The notes beneath the pieces were generated by a model. That model saw only the letters and a program-made list of their open reading frames with translations. It searched no databases and was not told the origin of the DNA. Below, in pieces: positions 52,761-61,267 of a stretch of 64,000 nucleotides of DNA (positions within the stretch are counted from its first letter, which is position 1; the number at the start of each line of letters is the position of its first letter). The translations under genes were made by a program, and so were the position numbers. The stretch is from Dyadobacter psychrophilus (GTDB lineage: Bacteria; Bacteroidota; Bacteroidia; Cytophagales; Spirosomataceae): contig NZ_FUZA01000006.1 in assembly GCF_900167945.1 (NCBI RefSeq), positions 248,001 through 312,000 of the forward strand. Direction: 5' to 3'.

Positions 52761-53975
52761 ATGCTCTATTACTTATTCGATTATCTCGACAAGCACTTCA
52801 ATATCCCGGGAGCGGGTGTTTTTCAATACATTTCTTTCAGGGCACTAGGCTCCACGGTTTTGTCCCTGTTTATCGCAGCGACTTACGGAAAAACGATCAT
52901 AAATTATCTGAGGAAAAAGCAAATGGGCGAGACGATCCGGGATTTGGGATTGGCTGGTCAGATGGAAAAGGCCGGAACGCCGACAATGGGCGGTTTCATT
53001 ATTCTGGCGTCATTGCTCATTCCCGTGCTGCTTTTTGCAAAACTGAGTAATGTTTACATTGTCCTGCTCATTATTACAGCGCTTTGGACCGGACTGATCG
53101 GGTTTGTCGATGACTATTTGAAGAAATTTAAAAACAACAAAGACGGCCTTCACGGGCGCTTTAAGATTGTAGGACAAGTTGGACTAGGCGTGATTGTAGG
53201 CCTTACGCTTTCTTTTAACGATAATGTCAGAATCAGAATTTACGAGCAGCCATTATTGAGCTCTAATTTGGGAGAAATCCAGCGATACCGCGATATTATT
53301 CACCCGACAGTAACCACAATTCCGTTCATAAAAAACAACGAATTCGATTACAAGGCACTGTTATTCGGCTGGTTACCAGAAGAATACACCTGGGTTATTT
53401 ACACAATCATTGCCATATTTATCATCACCGCCGTTTCCAACGGGGCTAACATTACCGACGGGATCGACGGCCTCGCAGCAGGTGTTTCGGGGATCATTGC
53501 GCTCACATTGGGCGTTTTGGCATATTTGTCGGGAAACACAAAGTTCTCGCAGTATCTGAACATCATGTATATCCCGAACTCAGGTGAGCTCGTGATATTC
53601 TGTGCGGCATTTATAGGCGCCTGCGTCGGATTTCTCTGGTATAATGCGTATCCCGCCCAGGTTTTCATGGGCGACACTGGAAGTTTAATGCTGGGCGGTG
53701 TAATTGCCGTCATCGCATTGGCTATCCGTAAAGAATGGCTTATTCCCTTTATGTGCGGGATTTTTATTGCCGAAAACCTCTCCGTAATCGTCCAGGTCAG
53801 CTATTTTAAATATACCAAACGTAAATACGGCGAAGGTCGAAGGGTCCTCCTAATGTCGCCATTGCACCACCATTACCAGAAAAAAGGAATCCACGAATCG
53901 AAGATTGTAACGAGATTCTGGATTGTAGGGATTATTTTGGCGATTCTGACGCTGGCGACGTTGAAGCTGCGATAG
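52761..53975 (+). CDS. mraY: Phospho-N-acetylmuramoyl-pentapeptide transferase MraY
   Basis: MraY attaches the muropeptide to undecaprenyl phosphate, making lipid I at the inner membrane. The 404-residue protein with about ten helices contains GTPTMGGFIIL, GFVDDYLKKF (catalytic Asp residues), NITDGIDGLAAG, and the C-terminal PLHHHYQKKGIHE. An open frame starts 63 nt earlier at 52698, but MLYYLFDYLDKHF is the usual Bacteroidota N-terminus. The cluster ends here: murD, ftsW and murG, which normally follow, are replaced by a large inverted repeat and a convergent lipoprotein gene. Confidence 0.95.
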   Translation: MLYYLFDYLDKHFNIPGAGVFQYISFRALGSTVLSLFIAATYGKTIINYLRKKQMGETIRDLGLAGQMEKAGTPTMGGFIILASLLIPVLLFAKLSNVYIVLLIITALWTGLIGFVDDYLKKFKNNKDGLHGRFKIVGQVGLGVIVGLTLSFNDNVRIRIYEQPLLSSNLGEIQRYRDIIHPTVTTIPFIKNNEFDYKALLFGWLPEEYTWVIYTIIAIFIITAVSNGANITDGIDGLAAGVSGIIALTLGVLAYLSGNTKFSQYLNIMYIPNSGELVIFCAAFIGACVGFLWYNAYPAQVFMGDTGSLMLGGVIAVIALAIRKEWLIPFMCGIFIAENLSVIVQVSYFKYTKRKYGEGRRVLLMSPLHHHYQKKGIHESKIVTRFWIVGIILAILTLATLKLR

Positions 53976-53987
53976 ACAAGCTCTTCG

Positions 53988-54088
53988 CTTGTCACACTGA
54001 GCGGACTGGGCCGCCGGGCGGTCGAAGTGCTTGCACGATGTACTTGCACTTCGACCGCCCGGCGGCCCAGTCCGCTCAGTGTGACAAG
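53988..54088. repeat. REP-like long inverted repeat after mraY
   Basis: Two perfectly complementary 43-nt arms (53988-54030 and 54046-54088) flank 15 nt. The arms contain a CTTGTCA...CTGAGCGGA...CGAAG core shared with the element at 27438-27511, plus a GC-rich insert (GGGCCGCCGGGCGG). It lies between the convergent mraY and DUF4136 genes. A smaller 7-bp hairpin (53975-53993) overlaps the left arm and the mraY stop codon. Confidence 0.88.
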
Positions 54089-54093
54089 GATGG

Positions 54094-54669
54094 TTAACGC
54101 CCTACTGCCTCACTATATCTCCTCGGGTCATAACCCTTCGCGAACAGCGGATATTGGTCAAAAATCCTTCTTACAACGCTCCTATAATGGTTATTGGAGT
54201 TTTCGACACCTTTGAAAATTCCGGAAGCGTAGCCTCTCCATACGACCTGGTCACTTTCAGCGTCGATGAGTGAAACGATGAGTGTTCCTTTATCTAAGGC
54301 GTATTTGATGGGTTCATAACGGAAACCGTCGTTTTCAGTATCAACCCAGTTTTTGATAACGGGCTGCATATATCCCTGATAACGCAGGTTATCGTAAAAA
54401 ATACCGTAATTAACCAGTAATGTTGGCTTTTCAGCTGTGAGTTTGTAGCCTCTCACTTGCATTTGACGTCGAATCGCCTCGTAAATCTCGGTACAGAGAT
54501 TATTGGTGTCACGCTCACATTCCAGAAAAGTATAGGAAGAATAGTCCTTGAAATTGGTTTCGTAACTGTAGTCGTGCTCCACAAACACTTTCCGACCACT
54601 GGAACAGCCCGCTATAATAATAACTAGGAGTAAAGCGGCATAAGTAAAAATTGACCTTAGCATAAGCAT
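54094..54669 (-). CDS. DUF4136 family lipoprotein
   Basis: A 191-residue protein with a lipobox (IAGC, about Cys22) and a DUF4136-type domain: DYSYETNFKDYSSYTFL near the mature N-terminus, then IYEAIRRQMQVRGYKLT, LLVNYGIFYDN, and the terminal KGTLIVSLIDAESDQVVWRG with a short helical end. The family is found in outer-membrane-associated lipoproteins of unknown function. A second ATG six bases downstream (54663) is an equally good start. It converges on mraY, with the inverted repeat between them. Confidence 0.85.
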   Translation of the reverse strand: MLMLRSIFTYAALLLVIIIAGCSSGRKVFVEHDYSYETNFKDYSSYTFLECERDTNNLCTEIYEAIRRQMQVRGYKLTAEKPTLLVNYGIFYDNLRYQGYMQPVIKNWVDTENDGFRYEPIKYALDKGTLIVSLIDAESDQVVWRGYASGIFKGVENSNNHYRSVVRRIFDQYPLFAKGYDPRRYSEAVGR

Positions 54670-54759
54670 TTAATTTGTCAGGTTATGAATAATATATATC
54701 AAGAATGTATTTATACAAATCCATTAAAACCAATAACTTACGCCAGATATCTTTTAAAA

Positions 54760-55821
54760 CTATCCCAAATAATAAGCTATTGATTTACGCATTTCAGAAG
54801 CAGAAACCACTATATCAAAATCACATTGCCCTGCTCCTTTTAGCAATGAAAACCGCACTTCCTTTCCTTTGTTTTTCTTGTCCTGACGTGTCAGGGCGAT
54901 GATTTGCTCAATATCCTCTGCCTTAATGTTCACCTTCCCATATGTTGCGAACAGGAACTCTTCAACGTTTGTAAGCGTCTGCTGGTCAATCATTTTTCTT
55001 GAAAAAGAAAGATAACTTTCCATGATCATTCCAACTGCAATCGCTTCTCCGTGAAACAATCTTTGGTTGGCAGGCTTATTCAAAAAACAAGTTTCAACTG
55101 CATGCCCGAGTGTGTGTCCGAAATTCAAAATTTTACGCAATCCTTTTTCCGTAGGGTCCTGATATACAACTGCTTGCTTAATCTTTACTGAATGCGCAAT
55201 CAGATCTGTCCAGTTTTGTTCTTCAAAATCCTTTTGTCTGATCTCCTCCCACTTTGCCGCATCCGCGATCAGGCAATGTTTGATAATTTCTGCAAATCCG
55301 GAACGTATTTCTCTTTCCGGCAAAGTCTGTAAAAAAACAGGGTCGATCAGCACGCTCTTGGGTAATGTAAAAACGCCCAAATGATTCTTAAAGCCCTGGA
55401 AATCAATACCCAACTTACCTCCAACACTCGCATCGACCTGCGAAAGCAACGTTGTCGGCACTTGTATAAAATCTATTCCACGTTTGTAAACTGCCGCACA
55501 AAAACCGCCCATATCGCCAATCACTCCACCGCCAATATTGATCACCAATGCATGTCGGTCCAGCGCTTCCTTTGTCATCGCATCCCATATTTTTTCACAG
55601 GTCGACAACAATTTATTCGATTCTCCGCTGGGGACATTTACAATGCTGTGTCCTGGCAAAATCGCCTTTAAATGAGGATAACAATGCTTTTTGGTATTAT
55701 TATCCGTAATTAAAAATACTTTGGAATACTCGGACGAACTTAAAAATCCACTTAAACTTTCACCAATTGGGGCAATAACTACAGACTCGTTCATTCTACT
55801 ATTTTGTGAGACAGCGCTCAT
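54760..55821 (-). CDS. aroB: 3-dehydroquinate synthase
   Basis: AroB performs the second shikimate-pathway step, turning DAHP into 3-dehydroquinate with NAD and a metal ion. The 353-residue protein shows the NAD-binding region with INIGGGVIGDMGGFCAAVY, FIQVPTTLLSQVDASVGGK, and the metal-ligand motifs KGLRKILNFGHTLGHAVE and FHGEAIAVGM. Two starts are possible (55821 or 55794); the later one gives a family-like N-terminus. No other aromatic amino acid genes are adjacent. Confidence 0.95.
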   Translation of the reverse strand: MSAVSQNSRMNESVVIAPIGESLSGFLSSSEYSKVFLITDNNTKKHCYPHLKAILPGHSIVNVPSGESNKLLSTCEKIWDAMTKEALDRHALVINIGGGVIGDMGGFCAAVYKRGIDFIQVPTTLLSQVDASVGGKLGIDFQGFKNHLGVFTLPKSVLIDPVFLQTLPEREIRSGFAEIIKHCLIADAAKWEEIRQKDFEEQNWTDLIAHSVKIKQAVVYQDPTEKGLRKILNFGHTLGHAVETCFLNKPANQRLFHGEAIAVGMIMESYLSFSRKMIDQQTLTNVEEFLFATYGKVNIKAEDIEQIIALTRQDKKNKGKEVRFSLLKGAGQCDFDIVVSASEMRKSIAYYLG

Positions 55822-56088
55822 AACACATACGATGAATGCACCATAATGGATGCGTTGATATCCAGGTTTTTAGAAATAATATTCTGGAAATCTCTTTTAA
55901 AGATATGAATTATTATGTTTCCCTAGTAATCATTTAAGTTTTGTATTCCAAGAAAATTTACGACAACTCCACATTTTCACCGCAATTGCGTGTTCCGCTG
56001 CCTCGTTTGCGTTTTATTTTGTAAAATTGCCGTCCGCTTAACCCCGGAATCTAAATGTCAAGCCTTTAACTAATCATAATTTTAACGC

Positions 56089-57144
56089 ATGAGTGCTCCG
56101 CTGATTTCAGGAATTCAACAGGTAGGAATTGGTGTTCAAAATGTTCCCGACGCATGGAAATGGTATCGCAAGATGCTGGGTTTCGATGTTCCGGTGTTTG
56201 ATGAAAAGGCCGAAGCGCCGCTGATGACGCCATATACGGGCGGGCAGGTGCATCAAAGACATGCCGTTCTGGCCATTAATCTGGCTGGCGGCGGCGGATT
56301 GGAAATCTGGTCATTTACGAGCAGAAAATCCCAACCCGCGAATTTCAAAGTTGAAATCGGAGACCTGGGCATCAATGCGATTCGCTTCAAAGCACCTGAC
56401 GTTAGAAAAGCGCATGAATGGTTAAAAAGCCAGTCCAAAGAAGCCGTTGGACCGTTGGTTGCTTTGCCGGAAGGTGAAGGGTTTTGGGCTAATGATCCTT
56501 ATGGAAACACATTTCAGATTACGAGTGACGAAACCTGGTTTCAGAAAACGGGAAAACCAGTTGGTGGCGTTGCAGGCGTTGTAGTGGGCGTCTCGAACAT
56601 GGATGAATCGCTCGTTTTTTATGAAAATCTGCTTCAACCGCTGGAAGTTGTTTACGACGAATCAGGCGTTTTTGAAGACATTCCGGCTTCCATCAAAGGG
56701 CAGCGTTTCAGAAGAGTTTTATTAAGAAAGAAATTTACGCCGCACGGTGCATTCAGCCGGCTGCTTGGCAATGTTCAGATAGAGCTTGTGCAGGCACTCG
56801 ATCGAACGCCTAAAAAGATATTTGAAAACCGGTTTTGGGGCGATTGCGGCTTTATCCATTTGTGCTTCGACACGATCGATATGGACACATTGAAATCCAA
56901 ACTGCAATCACAGGGATATCCCTTCACAATAGACAGCGAAAGGTCATTCGGCATGGAGTCCGCTGCGGGTCGTTTTGCTTATCTGGAAGACCCGGACGGC
57001 ACATTGATCGAACTGGTGGAAACGCACAAATTGCCTATTTTAAAGAAAATTGGCTGGTTCCTGGACATTCAGAAAAGGAAGCATCAAAAGCCGCTGCCAG
57101 ATTGGATGCTGAAATTAATGGGTCTGAGCCGGGTTAAAGACTAA
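56089..57144 (+). CDS. Two-domain VOC superfamily protein (glyoxalase/dioxygenase fold)
   Basis: A 351-residue protein with two vicinal-oxygen-chelate halves: residues about 7-155 (GIQQVGIGVQNVPDAWKWYR, ending with FWANDPYGNTFQI) and about 165-310 (GVAGVVVGVSNMDESLVFYE, ending with FAYLEDPDGTLIELVETH). VOC enzymes include lactoylglutathione lyase, extradiol dioxygenases and 4-hydroxyphenylpyruvate dioxygenase; none is clearly indicated here, and metal-ligand assignment is not certain. It overlaps the convergent acyltransferase gene by 4 bp. Confidence 0.82.
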   Translation: MSAPLISGIQQVGIGVQNVPDAWKWYRKMLGFDVPVFDEKAEAPLMTPYTGGQVHQRHAVLAINLAGGGGLEIWSFTSRKSQPANFKVEIGDLGINAIRFKAPDVRKAHEWLKSQSKEAVGPLVALPEGEGFWANDPYGNTFQITSDETWFQKTGKPVGGVAGVVVGVSNMDESLVFYENLLQPLEVVYDESGVFEDIPASIKGQRFRRVLLRKKFTPHGAFSRLLGNVQIELVQALDRTPKKIFENRFWGDCGFIHLCFDTIDMDTLKSKLQSQGYPFTIDSERSFGMESAAGRFAYLEDPDGTLIELVETHKLPILKKIGWFLDIQKRKHQKPLPDWMLKLMGLSRVKD

Positions 57145-58142
57145 TAACGGCTTCCAAACCAGGCCAAAATTGGCAATGCAAAAAATAATGCTAATCCTGC
57201 TTGCCAACCAGCAATGGCGCCGATAATAACCGACAGCAAAACAACGATTACAGGATACAAATACATTAACATTCCAAACAACACCGAGTCGTAAAAAACG
57301 GTTCTGGCGGTAAGTTTGGCTGTTTTTTCCTCAAAAAGATTATATATCGGCCTGTGAATTGTTCGGCCAAGCCACCCGATGGCTTTTTGAAATGCATTGC
57401 GCTTCAGAGGAACAGCACAATCACTAAACAATGCATTCAATCGCTGTGTGCGCTCTTCTTTTGAAATTTCTGCCGGTATGGACCAAACCTCGGCACTCAT
57501 TTTCCGCTCCAAAATCTCATTGAACTCGCGTAGCCATTTTTCATATTCTTCCGGATCGGTTTTGATATCGTCAATTAAAATAGCCTCTCCAAAGCGCAAG
57601 GAAACCCTTTTTCCCGGTCCACGAAAATGTTCGTAGTTTACACCTGTGGGCACAACAGCCATATTTTTGAGCGGATCATTGCCATACCAGGTCTGGTAAG
57701 CCATTCTTGCCGTTCCCTTTCCCAATGGACGCAGCCGCCACTCATTCACGCAAATTCCTTCTGAAAAAACAACAACAGCACCACCACCTTTCATGGCATC
57801 ATGGCTTTCCTGCACAGTAACATCATGGTTCTTGACATGCTGACGACCTTCCGAACCTCTGAAAACCGGGATCAGCTTAATCTGCCGAAGCCAAAACGCC
57901 GCGGTCTTTTTCTTGAAAACATCACCACGTGTGAGCGTATGAATAGGATGCCTTAAAATCGAACCTATTACAACAGCATCAAAAAAAGAGCCTGAATGAT
58001 TGGAAGCAATGAGCAGCGGCCCCTTATGCAGCTTTTCGAAGCCTTGCACACACAGCTTTTTTAAATAAATGGGCAGCGCTAATCGGACCAGGAAACGGGA
58101 GAAGTAGAAAAACAAAATGTATAAGGTAAAATGGACCTGCAA
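57141..58142 (-). CDS. PlsC-type acyltransferase (1-acylglycerol-3-phosphate O-acyltransferase family)
   Basis: A 333-residue membrane-associated protein. The acyltransferase core starts at LLIASNHSGSFFDAVVIG, with the HX4D catalytic motif as NHSGSFFD, then KLIPVFRGSEGR and VVVFSEGICVNEWRLRPLGKGT, equivalent to the FPEGT region. The C-terminal 60 residues include two hydrophobic helices. It probably transfers acyl groups to lysophosphatidate or a related lipid. The start is a TTG at 58142; no ATG exists upstream of the catalytic domain, so the exact start is uncertain. Confidence 0.85.
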   Translation of the reverse strand: MQVHFTLYILFFYFSRFLVRLALPIYLKKLCVQGFEKLHKGPLLIASNHSGSFFDAVVIGSILRHPIHTLTRGDVFKKKTAAFWLRQIKLIPVFRGSEGRQHVKNHDVTVQESHDAMKGGGAVVVFSEGICVNEWRLRPLGKGTARMAYQTWYGNDPLKNMAVVPTGVNYEHFRGPGKRVSLRFGEAILIDDIKTDPEEYEKWLREFNEILERKMSAEVWSIPAEISKEERTQRLNALFSDCAVPLKRNAFQKAIGWLGRTIHRPIYNLFEEKTAKLTARTVFYDSVLFGMLMYLYPVIVVLLSVIIGAIAGWQAGLALFFALPILAWFGSRY

Positions 58143-58192
58143 AATTATTCAAAGTTTCGATATATGCCTCGTGTCCGCTTCCGCGAAGTTGC

Positions 58193-58200
58193 TAACTTTG
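58193..58200 (+). promoter_or_regulatory. Putative -7 box of the kinase/HAD operon
   Basis: TAACTTTG matches TAnnTTTG, 64 nt before the start at 58264. The -33 side is not convincing. Confidence 0.4.
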
Positions 58201-58263
58201 ACACCGAATTGAGCTTTTAAAGAGCCTAGCATCAACATTTTGCAGTGCCCAAATACATTATAA

Positions 58264-59304
58264 ATGCGTTTAAAAGATTATCCTGAAATTATCCGGAAGG
58301 CCTGGGCAGGGTTTGATAATTCTATTGGAGTTAAGTTTGTAGAAGATATAAGTGCCAAAGTGTCAACGAACCACGTATTTCGTGTGACGCTGGATAATGA
58401 TGATATTGTTGTTGCCAAGCTCTCCTATTTCGGCAAATACGAGCATTTCAAAGAGGATCACAGGATCATTCAGGCGCTTGCCAATAATTTGCTTTACCCG
58501 TTTGAAAATGTGCTTGCCAGGTCGCTCGTCAAGAATAACCAGGTTTATACATATCGTTATCAGGAAGATTTTGTGGATACGTGGGTCGTTTTCTATAACC
58601 CGATCCGGGCAATGAACCGGCTTCCAAAAAGACTTAATGAAGAACAGATCAAGAAGTTAGGCAACGAAACTGCTAAATTTCACCTGGCTTGTCTCCGTGC
58701 TGGAAAGTCTATTCCAAAATCGTCCAAAAACTTGCGTACGGACATTCAGCATTTACTGGAAATTCTGGATTCGGACACGGGACAATATGAACACCGCGGT
58801 TATATCCAGCTTTTAAAAAGACAATGTGATATTTTCATGAAGAATATCCAGCGCCTTAATGTAAGCTCATTCGATAAAATGCCCGTTTTCGTCGACTGGA
58901 ACATTGGAAATTTCTCGGTTACGGATGATTTGAAGCTGTATTCCCGATGGGATTATGACTGGTTCCGCGTTTCTTCCAGGATTATGGATTTCTATTTTTT
59001 CGCCCGTGTTTGTTCCAATGTGGGTGACAGGACGGTTTTTAGCTATCTCCTGGGGCCATTGATGGAAGACCGGTTTATGATTTTCCTCAAAGAATACCAC
59101 CAGGTCTATCCGCTCACTATCAACGAAGTCCGGTTTATGAAGGAAGCTTACCGGTTTTTTATTTTGAATTATGTTATCAAATACGGGAAATACTTCTTCC
59201 ACCGGGCCTATTGTACCAAATTACAGAAGGAAGCATACGAACTTTATTTTCCTTCGATCGACGGCTTTGACGAAGACAAAATCCTGAGGGCGCTTAATTT
59301 ATAG
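58264..59304 (+). CDS. Putative small-molecule kinase, phosphotransferase (APH/choline kinase-like) fold
   Basis: A 346-residue protein of the protein-kinase-like phosphotransferase superfamily. The catalytic loop reads VFVDWNIGNFSV with Asp211 and Asn216 spaced as in HxDxxxxN (the first His is Phe), and the metal-binding motif is DYDW (Asp230, Asp232). The N-lobe has VAKLSYFGKYEHF with the expected Lys. The substrate is unknown. It lies 45 nt before an HAD phosphatase-like gene on the same strand, so a kinase/phosphatase pair acting on one metabolite is possible (inference). Confidence 0.7.
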   Translation: MRLKDYPEIIRKAWAGFDNSIGVKFVEDISAKVSTNHVFRVTLDNDDIVVAKLSYFGKYEHFKEDHRIIQALANNLLYPFENVLARSLVKNNQVYTYRYQEDFVDTWVVFYNPIRAMNRLPKRLNEEQIKKLGNETAKFHLACLRAGKSIPKSSKNLRTDIQHLLEILDSDTGQYEHRGYIQLLKRQCDIFMKNIQRLNVSSFDKMPVFVDWNIGNFSVTDDLKLYSRWDYDWFRVSSRIMDFYFFARVCSNVGDRTVFSYLLGPLMEDRFMIFLKEYHQVYPLTINEVRFMKEAYRFFILNYVIKYGKYFFHRAYCTKLQKEAYELYFPSIDGFDEDKILRALNL

Positions 59305-59349
59305 CCGAATTTCGCTCTCATTTTATTCACTCCTAAGACACCAGCAAGA

Positions 59350-60198
59350 ATGATCCTCGACAATTTTAAGTCTGTAATATCAAAATATGAAGTAATCTTC
59401 TTCGACGCTTTTGGCGTTTTAAAAACATATAATGGCCTTATTCCAGGCATTGAGAACACATTTGCTTATCTGCGGGAAACTAACAAAGATTTTTATGTGG
59501 TTACCAACGACGCCTCCCGCAGCCCGGAACAGTTGGCCGAATCCTATGTGAAATTGGGAATAAACGACGTGACGCCTGACCGCATCATTTCTTCCGGAAT
59601 GCTGGCAAGGGAATATCTCGAATTAAAAGTGAGAAAAGGCGTCGTGGCGTATCTTGGAACGGATAATTCCGCACATTATATTGGATCAACAGACCTTAAA
59701 ACGCTTTCGATCAGGGAACTGGACCTTAATTCAGTGAATGATGTGAATGCATTGGTTTTCCTGGACGACGAAGGTTTTGACTGGAATACGGATTTGACAA
59801 AAACATTGAATTTGCTTCGCAAGCGCAACATTCCGGTTATCGTGGCCAATACAGACAAAACTTACCCGGCTTCCAAAAGCCGCTTGTCCATTGCAGTTGG
59901 CGCACTGGCAAAAATGATCGAAGACACGATCGGCAGACAGTTCATTCGCTTCGGAAAGCCTGATCCTCAAATGTTTATCTTTGCATATCAGCATATCAAA
60001 AATTATCCGGATGTCAGCAAGCAGAACATCTTGATGGTCGGCGACACATTGCATACGGATATATTGGGCGGTAATAAATTTGGTCTGGACACGGCACTTG
60101 TCTTAACAGGCAATACGCAGGCAGAAGACGCCGAGGTTCGTATAAGGGCGACCGGAATCATTCCAACGTACATTTGTGTTTCCGCAGTTGTTGAATAA
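59350..60198 (+). CDS. HAD superfamily class IIA hydrolase
   Basis: A 282-residue NagD-like phosphatase. Motif I is FFDAFGVL with the nucleophile Asp19; the usual second Asp of DxD is Phe21, as in the subclass whose motif I is DxWGV. The class IIA cap domain follows (VTNDASRSPEQLAESYVKLG), with motif III near GKPDPQMFIFAY and motif IV LMVGDTLHTDILGG. Likely substrates are sugar or nucleotide phosphates. It is co-directional with the upstream kinase gene and converges on the amidase gene. Confidence 0.85.
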   Translation: MILDNFKSVISKYEVIFFDAFGVLKTYNGLIPGIENTFAYLRETNKDFYVVTNDASRSPEQLAESYVKLGINDVTPDRIISSGMLAREYLELKVRKGVVAYLGTDNSAHYIGSTDLKTLSIRELDLNSVNDVNALVFLDDEGFDWNTDLTKTLNLLRKRNIPVIVANTDKTYPASKSRLSIAVGALAKMIEDTIGRQFIRFGKPDPQMFIFAYQHIKNYPDVSKQNILMVGDTLHTDILGGNKFGLDTALVLTGNTQAEDAEVRIRATGIIPTYICVSAVVE

Positions 60199-60209
60199 CA
60201 GCCAATTAA

Positions 60210-61205
60210 CTATTTACGAAGCTTTACGTAATACTCTTCGACGCGTTGTGCTTCCTGACTTGCTTCCGTTTTTTTACCTTGTAACTCTAAGATTTTAGCG
60301 CGGTTTGCATGACATTGTGCCGCGACAGGAGAATCGGGAAATGACCGGGCAGATCTTGTAAAGAGATCATAAGCTGCACTTAATGATGCCGTATCGTTTT
60401 TGGTCATCAGGCGCTCAGCATCCAGATAATCCTGCTTCCAACGCTTTGCAATCGGCGTCATTCGCTCTGCTTCCTGAAATACAGAGAACGGCGGGATTGC
60501 TTGCACTTTGGAATTTTTTGCTGTAATGTTCGTGGCTGGACTAGCAAAAAATGCATCCAATGCTTCCGTGTAAGCTTTTGCTTCATTGCGGTTGTGCGTC
60601 TCCTGTTTCAACTTCTGCTCTTCGTTAGCATTTGTGAAAAACGAGGCCTCGGCGAGAATCGCTGGAATTCCATAAGTATTTCTCAAAACAGAAGCCCCCG
60701 ATGTTGCAAAAACGGTAAAATCCGAAACCAGCGAAACAGGTGAATCCGGCTTGTGTAAATAGGTTAATAGGCGCGACGCAAGTTCCTTTCCCAAGTCGAC
60801 ACTGGCAACATTCTCCGATGCATTTCCATGGAAATAAATAATGGGAAAATTCACGGAGGAATCCGCTGTTGCATTATGATGTATGGACACAAAAACGTCG
60901 GCCTTATTATCAACAGCAAGTTTGGCCCTTTCGGGTAAAGTAACCACCTTATCCTCCGTTCGCGTCATAATCACCTTCGCACCTTTTTCTTCCAACATTT
61001 TTTGAAGAAGCAACCCTACCCTGAGATTAACCCACTCTTCACGCTCACCTGACGGGCCTACGCGGTAACTGTCTGTCAATGCCGTTCCTCCATGCCCCGG
61101 ATCAATGCAGATGATCTTTCCTTTCAATGACTGAGTGGCTTTTTGCGGGAATCCCGGAGTCGTAATCGTAACCAGAAATAGCAATAACAGGAAGAAGTTT
61201 TTCAT
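60210..61205 (-). CDS. N-acetylmuramoyl-L-alanine amidase (Amidase_3)
   Basis: A 331-residue periplasmic peptidoglycan hydrolase. A signal peptide (MKNFFLLLLFLVTIT, cleavage near GFPQ) precedes the amidase domain (about 30-225). Zinc ligands are visible: His in DPGHGG, Glu in REEWVNL, and His in VSIHHN. The C-terminal 100 residues are helical (LTKNDTASLSAAYDLF, AQCHANRAKILEL), resembling short TPR-like repeats. The start at 61205 is chosen for the signal peptide; the frame opens 20 codons earlier. It is divergent from yifB. Confidence 0.9.
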   Translation of the reverse strand: MKNFFLLLLFLVTITTPGFPQKATQSLKGKIICIDPGHGGTALTDSYRVGPSGEREEWVNLRVGLLLQKMLEEKGAKVIMTRTEDKVVTLPERAKLAVDNKADVFVSIHHNATADSSVNFPIIYFHGNASENVASVDLGKELASRLLTYLHKPDSPVSLVSDFTVFATSGASVLRNTYGIPAILAEASFFTNANEEQKLKQETHNRNEAKAYTEALDAFFASPATNITAKNSKVQAIPPFSVFQEAERMTPIAKRWKQDYLDAERLMTKNDTASLSAAYDLFTRSARSFPDSPVAAQCHANRAKILELQGKKTEASQEAQRVEEYYVKLRK

Positions 61206-61267
61206 GGGAATAGGATTGAATTTGTCGATAAAATAGGCATTTTTGCTGAAATTAAAATTACACACAC

